DNA of 64,000 nt from Ilyobacter_A sp963675185 (GTDB lineage Bacteria; Fusobacteriota; Fusobacteriia; Fusobacteriales; Fusobacteriaceae). Made by a program: the position numbers and the translations under genes. Position 1 is the first letter of the stretch. Each line of letters opens with the position of its first letter. The stretch covers positions 1 to 64,000 of the forward strand of contig CAXXOH010000003.1 in assembly GCA_963675185.2 (NCBI GenBank), in the 5' to 3' direction. The notes under the pieces were generated by a model. The model saw nothing but the letters and a program-made list of their open reading frames with translations. It made no database searches and was not told where the DNA came from. Shown one piece after another: positions 34,442 to 43,762 of the stretch.

Positions 34442-35656
34442 TTACTTCTCCTCTTTGTTTGGGTACCTGTATATTTTTCCCCTGTAATTTTTAAGGTATA
34501 TATAGTTCTCGTCTTTGTCCTGTAGATATTTCGAAAGCAATGGTATCTTGCCTCCGCCTCCCGGTGCATCTATAACGAAAGAAGGTATTGCGTAGCCGCT
34601 TGTATGACCCCTTAGGCCAGACATAATTTCCATCCCTTTCTCCACCGAGGTCCTAAAGTGCCTTGATCCAGGGATAGGATCACATTGATACAGATAGTAA
34701 GGCTTCACCCTGGCCATCAATAGCTTGTGCATAAGTTTTTTCATAGTGTCAACTTCGTCGTTCACTCCTTTTAAGAGCACAGTTTGACTCCCCAAAGGTA
34801 TCCCTGCATTTGCCAGAGTCTCGCACGCCCTTATGGACTCAGGGGTTAGTTCATCTGGATGAGAGAAATGCAGGCTCATAAAGAGAGGGTGATATTTGCT
34901 AAGCATATTTGTCAGCTCATTGTCTACCCTTTGTGGCAGTACTGCCGGAACCTTTGTCCCAATTCTTATTATTTCCACATGTTCTATCTGCCTTATCTTA
35001 GACAGAAGATATCCTAGATTTTGGTTTGAAAGTGTAAGGGGGTCTCCTCCTGAAATCAGGACATCCCTTATGTTGCTGTTGCTTCTTATATATTCTATGG
35101 CAGCATCCCATTTATTCTTATCGGAATCTATAGTTTTTTCTTCGCTCAACAGCCTAGACCTTGTACAGTATCTACAATAGGTGGAACAAAATGTTGTCAC
35201 CAAAAAAAGCACCCTATCTGGGTACCTATGCACGATGCCTGGAACTGGAGACGAATTGTCCTCCGATAGAGGATCTTCTTCCTCGCCGAAGCTTTCGAGT
35301 GTTTCAAATATACTCGGTATAGCTGTCTTCCTGAGATGACCTTTATTTTTACCGGTTATCAAACTCAAATAATAAGGGGTAATCCGAAGAGGGATATTGA
35401 GGTTAGTTGAAAGCTCCTCATCCTCTAGGTCTAAAAAATTCGATAGTTCACTATAGCTTGTTATACTGTTTTTTAATTGCCATTTCCAATCATTCCATTG
35501 ATTCAAACTAGCGTCTGGAAAGTACTTTTTTAGAAATGTTTTGGGTAGTTCGTTTAGTTCGTATCTGTTCAGATCTTCAATGCTTTCGAAGTCTTTTATT
35601 TTACCTAATGGATCCTCTGAGTCCTGATCGAAAAATTTGAAATTTATTTTTTCCAA
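34442..35656 (-). CDS. KamA-family radical SAM aminomutase (lysine 2,3-aminomutase-like)
   Basis: 404 residues, close to the 416 of the clostridial enzyme. The radical SAM cluster motif is CSTYCRYC (Cys 157, 161, 164). PLP Lys is in DAPGGGGK (370). The two Asp residues that bind the lysine side-chain amine in the clostridial enzyme (known as D293 and D330) have counterparts in YQCDPIPGSRHF (D326) and FVIDAPGG (D363); glutamate 2,3-aminomutases carry Lys and Asn there. Lysine is therefore the likely substrate, giving beta-lysine. TTG start after AGGGGGG. First gene of the four-gene operon. Confidence 0.88.
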   Translation of the reverse strand: MEKINFKFFDQDSEDPLGKIKDFESIEDLNRYELNELPKTFLKKYFPDASLNQWNDWKWQLKNSITSYSELSNFLDLEDEELSTNLNIPLRITPYYLSLITGKNKGHLRKTAIPSIFETLESFGEEEDPLSEDNSSPVPGIVHRYPDRVLFLVTTFCSTYCRYCTRSRLLSEEKTIDSDKNKWDAAIEYIRSNSNIRDVLISGGDPLTLSNQNLGYLLSKIRQIEHVEIIRIGTKVPAVLPQRVDNELTNMLSKYHPLFMSLHFSHPDELTPESIRACETLANAGIPLGSQTVLLKGVNDEVDTMKKLMHKLLMARVKPYYLYQCDPIPGSRHFRTSVEKGMEIMSGLRGHTSGYAIPSFVIDAPGGGGKIPLLSKYLQDKDENYIYLKNYRGKIYRYPNKEEK

Positions 35657-35694
35657 ATTTTTTCCCCCCTTAAAATTATATATCGTGATAGCGA

Positions 35695-35722
35695 ATTATA
35701 GCATATTTAAACTATTTTGCAA
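35695..35722 (-). promoter_or_regulatory. Promoter of the KamA operon
   Basis: On the minus strand TTGCAA (35717-35722), a 16-bp spacer and TATAAT (35695-35700), about 40 bp before the start codon. The -10 box is perfect; the -35 is a self-complementary variant. Confidence 0.6.
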
Positions 35723-35886
35723 CACTTTTTTAAGGGGTTTCAATACTTTTTTAAGCCAGTAAAATCAAAGCCTACTTAACTTTTGAAACTATAGAGTCTT
35801 TAGGATATTTTTGATTGTGTAAACTTGCTTTTTAAAACTCTAAGTTATATAATATAGGTGTTTTTTCATTTTAAAAGGGGTGTAAT

Positions 35887-36516
35887 ATGAAAGTTGTAGA
35901 TTTGAGCCATATCATAAGCTGCGGTATGCCGGTATACCCCGGGACAGAAAACCCTAAAATACTGGAAGTCGCCACTATTTCGTCTGATGGTTTTTCTGAA
36001 AGAGAATTCACCTTATCTACTCACACAGGGACACATGTAGATGCACCTTCGCACATAATCTCAGATGGCAGAACCTTGGACTGCATGAATGCAGATACTT
36101 TTGTAGGCCAGGCACTTATAATAAAGATAGATGAAAAAAATATATCCCTGGAATTCTTAAAAACTTATGAGCCGGATTTGAAAGGGACGGACTATGTGTT
36201 GCTAAAAACTGGACATAGTAGTTTTTGGGGCAGCGATAAGTATTTTGACTCTTACCCTATATTGGATCAAGACGCTGCAGTCTGGCTGTCTGAAATGAAG
36301 CTAAAAGGTATAGGAATAGATGCAGTATCTGTAGATAGTTTCGACTCTATAGAGCTGCCTATCCACAGGATATTTTTGGAAAAAGGGGTACTTATAATAG
36401 AAAATTTGACAAACTTAGAAAAGTTGGATACCTTAAAGTTTCAACTTGTGTGCGCTCCGCTAAATTTAGAGGGTGCCGACGGATCCCCGACAAGGGTATT
36501 TGGAATACTCCCATAA
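35887..36516 (+). CDS. Cyclase-family metal-dependent hydrolase (kynurenine formamidase-like)
   Basis: 209 residues with the metal signature HTGTHVDAPSH (HxGTHxDxPxH) and LSHIISCGMPVYPG at the N-terminus. Members hydrolyse formylkynurenine or related amides and lactones. No tryptophan-degradation genes are near, so the substrate is open. AAAGGGGTG precedes the ATG. It is read away from the KamA operon. Confidence 0.85.
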   Translation: MKVVDLSHIISCGMPVYPGTENPKILEVATISSDGFSEREFTLSTHTGTHVDAPSHIISDGRTLDCMNADTFVGQALIIKIDEKNISLEFLKTYEPDLKGTDYVLLKTGHSSFWGSDKYFDSYPILDQDAAVWLSEMKLKGIGIDAVSVDSFDSIELPIHRIFLEKGVLIIENLTNLEKLDTLKFQLVCAPLNLEGADGSPTRVFGILP

Positions 36517-36590
36517 AATCCATTGTTTTGCTGTAAGTTGTATAAAACATGGAAAAAGCTATAAAAAGGTTTTTATAGGAGCTATTATAA

Positions 36591-37158
36591 ATGTTTAAAT
36601 ATATTACAAATGTCAATCGGCTTTCCCACAGTGTGATTAGTCTTTACTCTCCGGGATTTGAAGTGGCTGTAGACTGTACTCTGGGAAACGGATATGACAC
36701 AGATTTTTTAAGCGAGATTTTCAAAAAAGTATACGCTTTCGACATATAAAAAGAAGCCGTGAATAGATATATCCAAAAAAATATAACGAACGTCTTTGCT
36801 GTTTACGATTCCAACCACAAAATAGACGAGTATTTAGCGGAAAGGGGCGACTGTATAGTATGCAATTTGGGATACCTGCCAAGCAGCGATAAGAAAGTAG
36901 CCACAAACGCAAAGACGACCATAGAGAGCATCAAAAAAGGGTTATCCCTTCTAAAACCAGGGGATTATCATGTGCATCGCCATATATACAGGGCATCCGG
37001 AAGGATTTTCCGAAAAATAGGAGCTTTTCGAGTTCAGAAAAACAATTCCAAACCGGGAATACTCCGTGATGGTGCACAGTTTTCATAACCGTAGCAGCAG
37101 CTCGCCTATTTTAATGGTTGTGGAAAAAAATCTAGGTAAAATGTTAAAACAGCAGTAG
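36591..37158 (+). pseudogene. Decayed YtqB/MraW_2-type methyltransferase
   Basis: The N-terminus reads ITNVNRLSHSVISLYSPG and VDCTLGNGYDTDFLSEIF, a SAM-binding start; at 36747 a TAA interrupts FDI-KEAV, where relatives have Gln (CAA). The frame resumes (NLGYLPSSDK) until about 36965, then shifts to MCIAIYTGHPEGFSEK, another stop (TAG 37018), and ELFEFRKTIPNREYSVMVHS to NRSSSSPILMVVEKN before the final TAG. Three lesions make it a clear pseudogene. Confidence 0.85.
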
Positions 37159-37294
37159 TGACTATTTGGATCGAGAACTTCAAACTTGACTGCATCAAAT
37201 TTAATAGAACTGCAACTGCTCACTTTTTTTTATATTGAAAATGTTATATAATTCATTTGTAGGGAGTTTTTTAACACATTTAGGGGGGGATTAG

Positions 37295-38632
37295 ATGAGG
37301 AAAACTTACGTCATAGACACCAACGTTATAATTGCAAACCCTTTTTTTACAAGAGATTTTGAAAATTGCGTGATAGTTATCCCTATCCATGTACTAGAAG
37401 AACTGGACAAGATAAAGTCCAGGGAGGGGAACAGCGGATTTAGGGCAAGGCAATTTTTTAGGTATTTTAAGGAGATAGAAAAGAGGGGCGACCTCCTTCA
37501 CGGGATAGAGTTGGAAAATGGGGTTTCGCTTAAATCCATAATGGACGAGGGGAGCGAGGATCTGCCAGAAGTTTTTGATAAAAGTTATGTGGACAATAAA
37601 ATATTGTCTATGCTTTTAAAAGATGATTACAAAGACTACATCTTGATAACAAACGATGTCAGTATGAGAGTAAAAGCTTCCTCCCTTGGTATAAAGTGCG
37701 AACTTTTAGACACGTCTGATAAACATAAGCTAGACGACCTCTACGATGGTGTGCTACAGAAAACAGTTGAGGAAGAGCAGGTTAAAAAATTTTACCAGGA
37801 TGGTGAAATCAGCCTTAGTGAACTTGGGATAGAGCAAATGTACCCGAATCAGTTTTTTGAAGGGTATACCGGATATTCTTATTTGAAGATAATCGGTAGA
37901 TACGACGCCAAAAAAGGGAAGATAGTAAAATTGCACTACGATAACTACTCTGCCTACGGGGTTCTGCCCAAGGACGCAAGGCAGAAGTTTGCCATGGAGG
38001 TTCTTTTAAACCCTGAGATACCATTTGTGAGCATAACTTCCAGGCAGGGGTGCGGTAAGACTCTCCTGGCTGTGGCTATAGCCCTGGAGCAGGTTCTAGA
38101 GAGTAAAATGTATGAAAAGATACTGATAGGAAAAAATACCTCTCCGCTAGACAGGTGGAGTTACCAAGGATGGACCACAGGTGATACAGAGGAAAAGCTG
38201 CTGACCCACTTTTCAAACTACACCACCACATTTGAAAATATACAGAACCTTAGGAACAAAAAGGGAAAAACAGGGATGGAAATATTACAAGGGCTAAAGG
38301 TCCAAAATAAACTGGATATACTGGATATATCCTCTATACTCGGTTCTAGTTTTATAAACAGGGTGGTAATAATAGACGAAGCTCAGTCCTTCGACATACA
38401 CGCCATGAGGTCTATAATAACAAGGATAGGAGAAAACTGTAAACTTATCGTAATAGGGGATTTGGCACAGCAGACAATTTCACGGGTGGATCCGGACAAA
38501 TCTGGACTTTACGCATCCATAGAGTGGCTTAAAGAGCTTGAGGAAACAGCACATATAACCTTGACAAAGGTGCATAGAGGGGATTTCGTAGAAAAAGCAA
38601 GTAGAATATTTGACGATAAGATGTTTGGATAG
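37295..38632 (+). CDS. PIN domain-PhoH fusion (YlaK-like RNA helicase/nuclease)
   Basis: 445 residues. Residues 1-140 form a PIN nuclease domain (TYVIDTNVIIANP, VLEELDKIK, LITNDVSMRVKA, with the acidic metal-binding residues). Residues about 220-445 form the PhoH ATPase: Walker A SRQGCGKTLLA, Walker B VVIIDEAQ, LIVIGDLAQQ. Such PhoH2 proteins unwind and cut RNA, sometimes as toxins, though no antitoxin is seen here. AGGGGGG precedes the ATG. The ABC exporter follows 47 bp later. Confidence 0.9.
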   Translation: MRKTYVIDTNVIIANPFFTRDFENCVIVIPIHVLEELDKIKSREGNSGFRARQFFRYFKEIEKRGDLLHGIELENGVSLKSIMDEGSEDLPEVFDKSYVDNKILSMLLKDDYKDYILITNDVSMRVKASSLGIKCELLDTSDKHKLDDLYDGVLQKTVEEEQVKKFYQDGEISLSELGIEQMYPNQFFEGYTGYSYLKIIGRYDAKKGKIVKLHYDNYSAYGVLPKDARQKFAMEVLLNPEIPFVSITSRQGCGKTLLAVAIALEQVLESKMYEKILIGKNTSPLDRWSYQGWTTGDTEEKLLTHFSNYTTTFENIQNLRNKKGKTGMEILQGLKVQNKLDILDISSILGSSFINRVVIIDEAQSFDIHAMRSIITRIGENCKLIVIGDLAQQTISRVDPDKSGLYASIEWLKELEETAHITLTKVHRGDFVEKASRIFDDKMFG

Positions 38633-38679
38633 GGGGGCTTGGCTCCCTTTATATTTTGAAAGGAGTATCCGGGAAAACA

Positions 38680-40422
38680 ATGAGTAGTTTTAGAAGATTT
38701 ATCAAGTACTATAAACCGCACAAGAAACTTTTTTGTATAGATTTTACCTGTGCATTTTTTATGGCGCTTTTAGACCTAGCTTTTCCAGTATTTACCCAAA
38801 GGATAATAGATGACATCATACCAGAAGGTAAATTTAAGCTATTTCTAGTGCTTTGTGGTTTCTTACTGTTCCTGCAGGTGATAAGGGCGGTTTTGAGTTA
38901 TATAGTGAATTATTGGGGGCATGTCTTCGGCATTAGGGTGCGCTATGATATGAGAAACGATATATTTTCTCATTTTCAAAAGCTATCTTTTTCATATTTC
39001 GACAACACAAAAACTGGAGAAGTAATGTCTAGGATAATGGGTGATCTTGAGATCCTTTCGGAGCTGGCACACCACGGTCCAGAAGATCTTTTCATAGCAG
39101 GCATAAGCATACTGGGGGCATTCATACTTATGCTAAGCATGAATGTAAAGTTAACCCTAGTTGTGTTCACCCTGGTTCCTATGCTTATCTTTTTTGCAAT
39201 AAAGCAGAACAGGAAGATGAAAAAGGCGTTCAAGAATTTCAGGGTAAAATCAGCCGAGATGAACGCCGAGATTGAAGACAGCATTGCCGGAATAAGGGTA
39301 GTGAAAGCCTTTGGCAACGAGCATCACGTAAAGAAAAGATTTAAAAAATATAATCAGAGTGTCTTGGACAGCGTACAAGATGCATATAGGGTAATGGGTA
39401 CCCTTTTTTCTGGGATCAGGTTTATGTCGGGAAGCCTTCAGCTCGTCATCCTCTTTTACGGCGGCTTAATGATCTTTAGGGGTGAAATAACCCTAGGTAT
39501 TCTTGTAGGTTTTTTCCTCTTTGTAAACCGATTTTTGGAGCCAGTCAGAAAAATAATGAACCTTTTGGAAATGTACCAATCGGGGATGGCCGGCCTAGAC
39601 AGGTTTCATAATTTTATGAGCATAGCTCCGGATATAGAAGACAAGAAGGATGCTATCCATCTTAGAGATATGACGGGCGATGTAGAATTTAAAGAGGTAG
39701 ACTTTTCCTATGATGGTAGTGAATCCGTATTGGAAAAACTGAATTTAAAAATAAAAAGTGGCGAAAAGTTAGCCCTAGTTGGACCCAGCGGAGCTGGTAA
39801 AAGCACTGTGTGCAGCTTGATCCCAAGATTTTACGATGTCACCTCTGGCTGTGTGACGATAGACGGAATAGATGTTAGAAATATAAGCCAAAGCTCCCTG
39901 AGAAAAAATATAGGAATAGTGCAGCAGGACGTGTTCCTATTCAACGATACTATCAGAGAAAATATCGCCTTTGGGAATCTTGTAGCCAGCGACGAAGAGA
40001 TAATAGAAGCAGCAAAAAAAGCCAATGCATATGAATTTATAATGAATTTGGGAAACGGTTTTGACACCTTGGTTGGCGAAAGAGGTGTCAAACTTAGCGG
40101 TGGACAAAAACAACGAATATCCATAGCGAGGATTTTTTTAAAAAATCCTAAAATACTGTTACTGGATGAGGCTACTAGTTCATTAGACAACGAAACGGAG
40201 AGGATTATACAAAATTCACTAAGCGAGCTGTCAAAAGGCAGAACCACAATAACAATAGCCCATCGGTTGAGTACCATAAAAAATTCCGACAGGATAGTTG
40301 TAGTTGGAAAAGAAGGCATTGTAGAAAGTGGAAAACACCACGATTTGATCTCTTTAGAGGGCGTCTACGCAAAGCTTTATATGGCACAATTTGACCGATT
40401 CATCCCAGATGTTGTCGGATGA
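38680..40422 (+). CDS. ABC exporter (permease-ATPase half transporter)
   Basis: About 580 residues from ATG 38680. AAAGGAG is 14 nt upstream, longer than usual; a TTG at 38656 is possible. Six membrane spans (about 15-300), then the nucleotide-binding domain with GPSGAGKST, QQDVFLFNDT, LSGGQKQRISIARIFL, ILLLDEATSSLDNE and IAHRLST. MsbA/YwjA-like: forms homodimers that export lipids or drugs. No partner half-transporter is near. Confidence 0.88.
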   Translation: MSSFRRFIKYYKPHKKLFCIDFTCAFFMALLDLAFPVFTQRIIDDIIPEGKFKLFLVLCGFLLFLQVIRAVLSYIVNYWGHVFGIRVRYDMRNDIFSHFQKLSFSYFDNTKTGEVMSRIMGDLEILSELAHHGPEDLFIAGISILGAFILMLSMNVKLTLVVFTLVPMLIFFAIKQNRKMKKAFKNFRVKSAEMNAEIEDSIAGIRVVKAFGNEHHVKKRFKKYNQSVLDSVQDAYRVMGTLFSGIRFMSGSLQLVILFYGGLMIFRGEITLGILVGFFLFVNRFLEPVRKIMNLLEMYQSGMAGLDRFHNFMSIAPDIEDKKDAIHLRDMTGDVEFKEVDFSYDGSESVLEKLNLKIKSGEKLALVGPSGAGKSTVCSLIPRFYDVTSGCVTIDGIDVRNISQSSLRKNIGIVQQDVFLFNDTIRENIAFGNLVASDEEIIEAAKKANAYEFIMNLGNGFDTLVGERGVKLSGGQKQRISIARIFLKNPKILLLDEATSSLDNETERIIQNSLSELSKGRTTITIAHRLSTIKNSDRIVVVGKEGIVESGKHHDLISLEGVYAKLYMAQFDRFIPDVVG

Positions 40423-40534
40423 TTGCAAGCTTGAAAAAAATTAAAAATCATGATATAGTATAATCAAACAACAAAAAAAGAGCATAACGATTATAAAAAG
40501 AACATAAAATAGTTGGAGTTTAAGGAGAGTTTAT

Positions 40535-40762
40535 ATGAAAATTTTTATTTCTGGATTTTTTGAATTTTTTAAGTTTGTATTCTGCATCTACTTATTTTTC
40601 GCTTTACCATATATTTTCTGGAAAATAATGTCTTTGCTGGGCATCGTAGCGATATCGTTTCACTTTTATATTACCTACCTTAAGTATATTCAAACGGGTG
40701 TTGCAGACCCTACAATATACGGAAAGTTATCCGAGATAATCGTAAAAAGAAATAAAAATTAG
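40535..40762 (+). CDS. Small membrane protein
   Basis: 75 residues with two or three hydrophobic spans (FFKFVFCIYLFFALPYIFW, LLGIVAISFHFYITYL) and a short polar C-terminus. No family recognised. AAGGAGAG precedes the ATG. A weak hairpin (GCTGCC...GGCGGCC) after the stop precedes the next gene. Confidence 0.6.
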   Translation: MKIFISGFFEFFKFVFCIYLFFALPYIFWKIMSLLGIVAISFHFYITYLKYIQTGVADPTIYGKLSEIIVKRNKN

Positions 40763-40806
40763 CGGGCTGCCTTTTAGGCGGCCTTTCATTTTGGAGGTGT
40801 TTTTTA

Positions 40807-41475
40807 TTGGCAAATAAAAACAATGGTGAAATCGAATTTCCGGAAGTAGACTTGACTGATATACAAGGGGTACTTTTAGACTTAGACGATACCCTATATT
40901 CGTATGATAGATGCCATGATTATGCTCTTTTAAAAGTCCACGCTTACATCAAGGGGCATTTAAATCTAGATTACGATCGTTTCTTAAATGAATATTCAAA
41001 AGCTAGGACAAGGGTTAATACCGAGCTAAAAGGGCAGGGCTCTTCCCACTCGAGACTACTCTATTTCCAAAAGTTGCTTGAATCCGTAACCGGTAAAACT
41101 AACTTTTATCTGAGCATAAGCTTCGAAGAGGTGTATTGGAGTAGTTTTTTTGAAAAAATGGAGCTTTTAACTGATGCCCGAATTTTTTTGGAAAAATGCA
41201 AAAATAAACGTATACCCATATGTATAGTAACCGATTTAACAGCTAAAATCCAGATGAAAAAAATAGTTAAACTAGGTACCGCTGACTGCATTGATTTCCT
41301 AGTTTCCTCTGAAGAAGCCGGCGTAGAGAAGCCTCACCCCTACATATTCAAGTTAGCCGTAGAAAAACTAGGTATAGATAGCAACAAGTTAATCATGATA
41401 GGGGACAATATCAATCGAGATATTTTAGGATCTGGGCTACTGAGTATAAGGAGCATCCATATATCTAAAAAATAG
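40807..41475 (+). CDS. HAD-superfamily hydrolase
   Basis: 222 residues from TTG behind GGAGGTG. Motif I VLLDLDDTLYS has both Asp residues; motif II is in CIVTDLTA, motif III Lys in VEKPHPY and motif IV IMIGDNINRDI. It belongs to the HAD-IA group with a helical cap (30-130). Substrate unknown. Confidence 0.85.
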   Translation: MANKNNGEIEFPEVDLTDIQGVLLDLDDTLYSYDRCHDYALLKVHAYIKGHLNLDYDRFLNEYSKARTRVNTELKGQGSSHSRLLYFQKLLESVTGKTNFYLSISFEEVYWSSFFEKMELLTDARIFLEKCKNKRIPICIVTDLTAKIQMKKIVKLGTADCIDFLVSSEEAGVEKPHPYIFKLAVEKLGIDSNKLIMIGDNINRDILGSGLLSIRSIHISKK

Positions 41476-41513
41476 TATTTTATGGAGTTTTTCTTTTTTA
41501 ACTTTTGACAATC

Positions 41514-41542
41514 AGCTAATAATTTAAAATAAATTATTAGCT
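41514..41542 (+). terminator. Hairpin after the HAD gene
   Basis: Perfect 13-bp arms AGCTAATAATTTA (41514-41526) and TAAATTATTAGCT (41530-41542) with an AAA loop. It lacks a following T run, so a terminator role is uncertain. Confidence 0.4.
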
Positions 41543-41699
41543 GCTGCAATTTGGACTTTATCACAAATGTTTTGCTAAAATTCATCAAATCTAAATTCTT
41601 CAAATTCGAATATATATATCATTTTTTTATGTTGTGTAAAGTTTTATGTATAAAAAAAATCTTACATTATATGGAAATGTAGTATAATAAATTTAAGAA

Positions 41700-41830
41700 G
41701 GTAAAACAGTTTTAGGGATAAGCCTTTACAAAATTTATGACACCAAAAAGTGCCAAACGACATCTGCGGGGCATATTTCAATTTTATCCGGCCGATAGCC
41801 GGGCGTCAAAAGTGACTAGTTATTTATTTA
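41700..41830 (+). ncRNA. Candidate structured RNA in the leader region of the XRE-TPR gene
   Basis: A GC-rich island in very AT-rich DNA. A possible promoter lies upstream (CTTACA, 16 bp, TATAAT near 41690-41696). Paired segments: GACACC (41739-41744) with GGCGTC (41802-41807) closing TGCC/GGCA (41751-41754, 41770-41773) and CCGGC/GCCGG (41788-41792, 41798-41802), a three-way junction shape. It does not match a riboswitch class that I know. Confidence 0.35.
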
Positions 41831-41930
41831 TTTTAAATTAACCCCTTATATTTATTTTTAAAATTTAAAAATGATTGCGAAATGTTCAATTTTATTATTA
41901 GAATTTTTATTGAATTTATAGTATAATGGA

Positions 41931-42000
41931 CTTACCAGTTGTATTGTCAGATATACGATACTAATAATACGCTACTTAATACTGGAAGCCGGTAAGGAGG
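41931..42000 (+). promoter_or_regulatory. Leader hairpin near the ribosome-binding site of the XRE-TPR gene
   Basis: CTTACC (41931-41936) can pair with GGTAAG (41991-41996), with CAGT/ACTG (41936-41939, 41981-41984) inside. The GGTAAG overlaps AAGGAGG, so folding would limit translation. A promoter with TATAAT at 41922-41927 would start within this stem, so it may only act in longer transcripts. Confidence 0.35.
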
Positions 42001-42005
42001 AATAT

Positions 42006-43265
42006 ATGGAAATTTTATCAATTAGTCAAAAGATAGCCTCTTTGAGGAAAAAATATAGAATAAGTCAACTAGAGCTGACAATGGATAAAATATCAAGAAG
42101 TTATCTTGCTATGATAGAAACTGAAAAGGTGAAACTGAACAAAACTATCGCAAATTTACTAGCAGAAAATTTTAATATAATTTTCAAAGAAAGAGGGATA
42201 GACAGGGAGATAACAGCCGAGTACCTTTTGGAGACAAAAGAAGAACAGGTGTACAAGCTCGCATTGATTCTATCCGAGCATCTTGACGAAAGAGATTTGG
42301 AGGCCACCATAGCGGAAATAGAGAATTACGCTCATGAATACAGCGGAGAAGAAAGAATAATTTTATATAAGAAAGTCGGGGACAAACTGCTTGAAGGCTG
42401 TGACTACAAAAGAGCTGGCATCTATTACTTAAGAATTGTAAATGATGTCTTGAAAAAAGGCGATCTCAAACTTATCTCTGAATTTATAATAAACTTACTT
42501 AAAAGTGGAGAGCATCTAGAGGAGTACACCGAAATACTTTCATTAGAGCAAACCATTAAAAAATATGCAGAAAAATTGGAATCTGCTTTTAAGTTTAAAA
42601 TATATAGCGGTCTGGCTAAAATTCATGAAAAAAGAGATGATTATGATAGTGCACTAGAATACTATGAAATTTTGGACAGTATGGATCTTGAAGAGGACGA
42701 AAAGTTTAACATACTTTATTCGAAGGCTTTTTGCTATGAAAATATAGGTGAGTACGCGAAAGCAAGAAGTATCTATAGAGGAATTCTAGTTAGATATGAT
42801 GACACCTACAGAAAATTTTTAGTTAGCTTAAATCTAATGACTTTAAGCCAAAAAGAGGGAGAGGTCGAAAAGATAAAGTTCTACTTTAGAAAGAACGTCA
42901 AATTCTTAATGGAGCTAGAAGCTGAAGGTGAAGCTATAGATATAGATAAATACTATAGGATGGCTAAGATATCGCTGTATCTCAACAGAAAAAAAAGCTC
43001 CAAAGAGTATCTGGAAAAAACCATAAAAAAGGATATACCGAATGATCTGAAAGAGGTGGAGTACCAGTACTATACAATCAATAACCTGTTAAGCATATAT
43101 AGCAAAAAAGACTTTGATAACGTCAAGTCACTTGAGAACAAATATTTTAAGCTAATGGAGAAAAAAAAGAGGTTTGAAATAGCTTATTCTTTCATAAGCT
43201 ATTACGAAAATTTTGGAATGAAAAATCAACTATCGGAGTTTTTAAATAAGATAAAGAACTATTGA
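42006..43265 (+). CDS. XRE-type HTH regulator with TPR repeats (RRNPP-like)
   Basis: 419 residues. Helix-turn-helix about 5-60 (IASLRKKYRISQLELTM, SRSYLAMIETEKVKLN), then about 330 residues of helical TPR-like repeats (for example YDSALEYYEILDSMDLEEDEK and ENIGEYAKARSIYRGIL). This is the layout of Rgg/PlcR/Rap peptide-sensing regulators, but also of TPR regulators without peptides. No clear pheromone precursor is next to it. AAGGAGG precedes the ATG. Terminator at 43267. Confidence 0.8.
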   Translation: MEILSISQKIASLRKKYRISQLELTMDKISRSYLAMIETEKVKLNKTIANLLAENFNIIFKERGIDREITAEYLLETKEEQVYKLALILSEHLDERDLEATIAEIENYAHEYSGEERIILYKKVGDKLLEGCDYKRAGIYYLRIVNDVLKKGDLKLISEFIINLLKSGEHLEEYTEILSLEQTIKKYAEKLESAFKFKIYSGLAKIHEKRDDYDSALEYYEILDSMDLEEDEKFNILYSKAFCYENIGEYAKARSIYRGILVRYDDTYRKFLVSLNLMTLSQKEGEVEKIKFYFRKNVKFLMELEAEGEAIDIDKYYRMAKISLYLNRKKSSKEYLEKTIKKDIPNDLKEVEYQYYTINNLLSIYSKKDFDNVKSLENKYFKLMEKKKRFEIAYSFISYYENFGMKNQLSEFLNKIKNY

Positions 43266-43266
43266 T

Positions 43267-43297
43267 AAAAAGCTGTCAATTTTATTGACAGCTTTTT
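43267..43297 (+). terminator. Intrinsic terminator
   Basis: 13-bp perfect arms (43267-43279 and 43285-43297) with 5-nt loop; T5 lies in the 3' arm. Confidence 0.88.
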
Positions 43298-43433
43298 ATT
43301 TTAGTGTAACAATTAAAAAAACAAAAATATTTTTTTGATCTAATTCTTCAAACAGGGGTTGACAAATCCTAGATTTTGAGGTATAGTCTTCTAAACTCGA
43401 TTGAATATTGAGTTTTGTTTTTTGGGGGTTGAA

Positions 43434-43730
43434 ATGCTAGACAAAATGGAATTAACGAAGTATTTGAAAAAAGGTAGCGCTACATTTTTTCTAATACTTG
43501 CAGCTGACAGCTGTGTAGCTTTAGCCACCGACGAGAAAATAGAAAATATAATGCTCTACACAGCAATGATATTATTTTTAGTACCCATTGCAGATCTTTT
43601 GTCCAATCACAGGCTAGTCGGAAGTGAAAAGGCAAACGGCATGCTGTCGAATAAGATGAGACTTTATATCCTAGCTCTGTCGGTAGGGTGCTGCTTAATA
43701 ACAGCAAGCTACTTTTTAGGAAAAAAATAA
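43434..43730 (+). CDS. Small membrane protein next to the XRE-TPR regulator
   Basis: About 98 residues from ATG 43434 (GGGGG upstream). Three hydrophobic segments: ATFFLILAADSCVALA, IMLYTAMILFLVPIADLL and LYILALSVGCCLITASYFL. No family recognised. It could be the regulator's target, but it has its own promoter region (TTGACA at 43360-43365 with TATAGT about 17 bp later). Confidence 0.6.
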   Translation: MLDKMELTKYLKKGSATFFLILAADSCVALATDEKIENIMLYTAMILFLVPIADLLSNHRLVGSEKANGMLSNKMRLYILALSVGCCLITASYFLGKK

Positions 43731-43762
43731 GCAAGGCATTTAAATGCCTTGCTTATTTTTTT
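43721..43762. terminator. Bidirectional terminator, 42-bp perfect palindrome
   Basis: Centred at 43741/43742 (GCATTTAAATGC), arms 21 bp, with A and T runs at the ends. It overlaps the ends of two convergent genes. Confidence 0.88.

Noticed and set aside
35887..36516. Cyclase as part of the KamA operon
   Set aside because: It is on the opposite strand with separate promoter DNA between.
41737..41841. 34-codon ORF from ATG 41737 in the GC-rich island (possible peptide pheromone)
   Set aside because: No ribosome-binding site at a sensible distance, no signal-like hydrophobic start, and the stem pairing explains the composition better.
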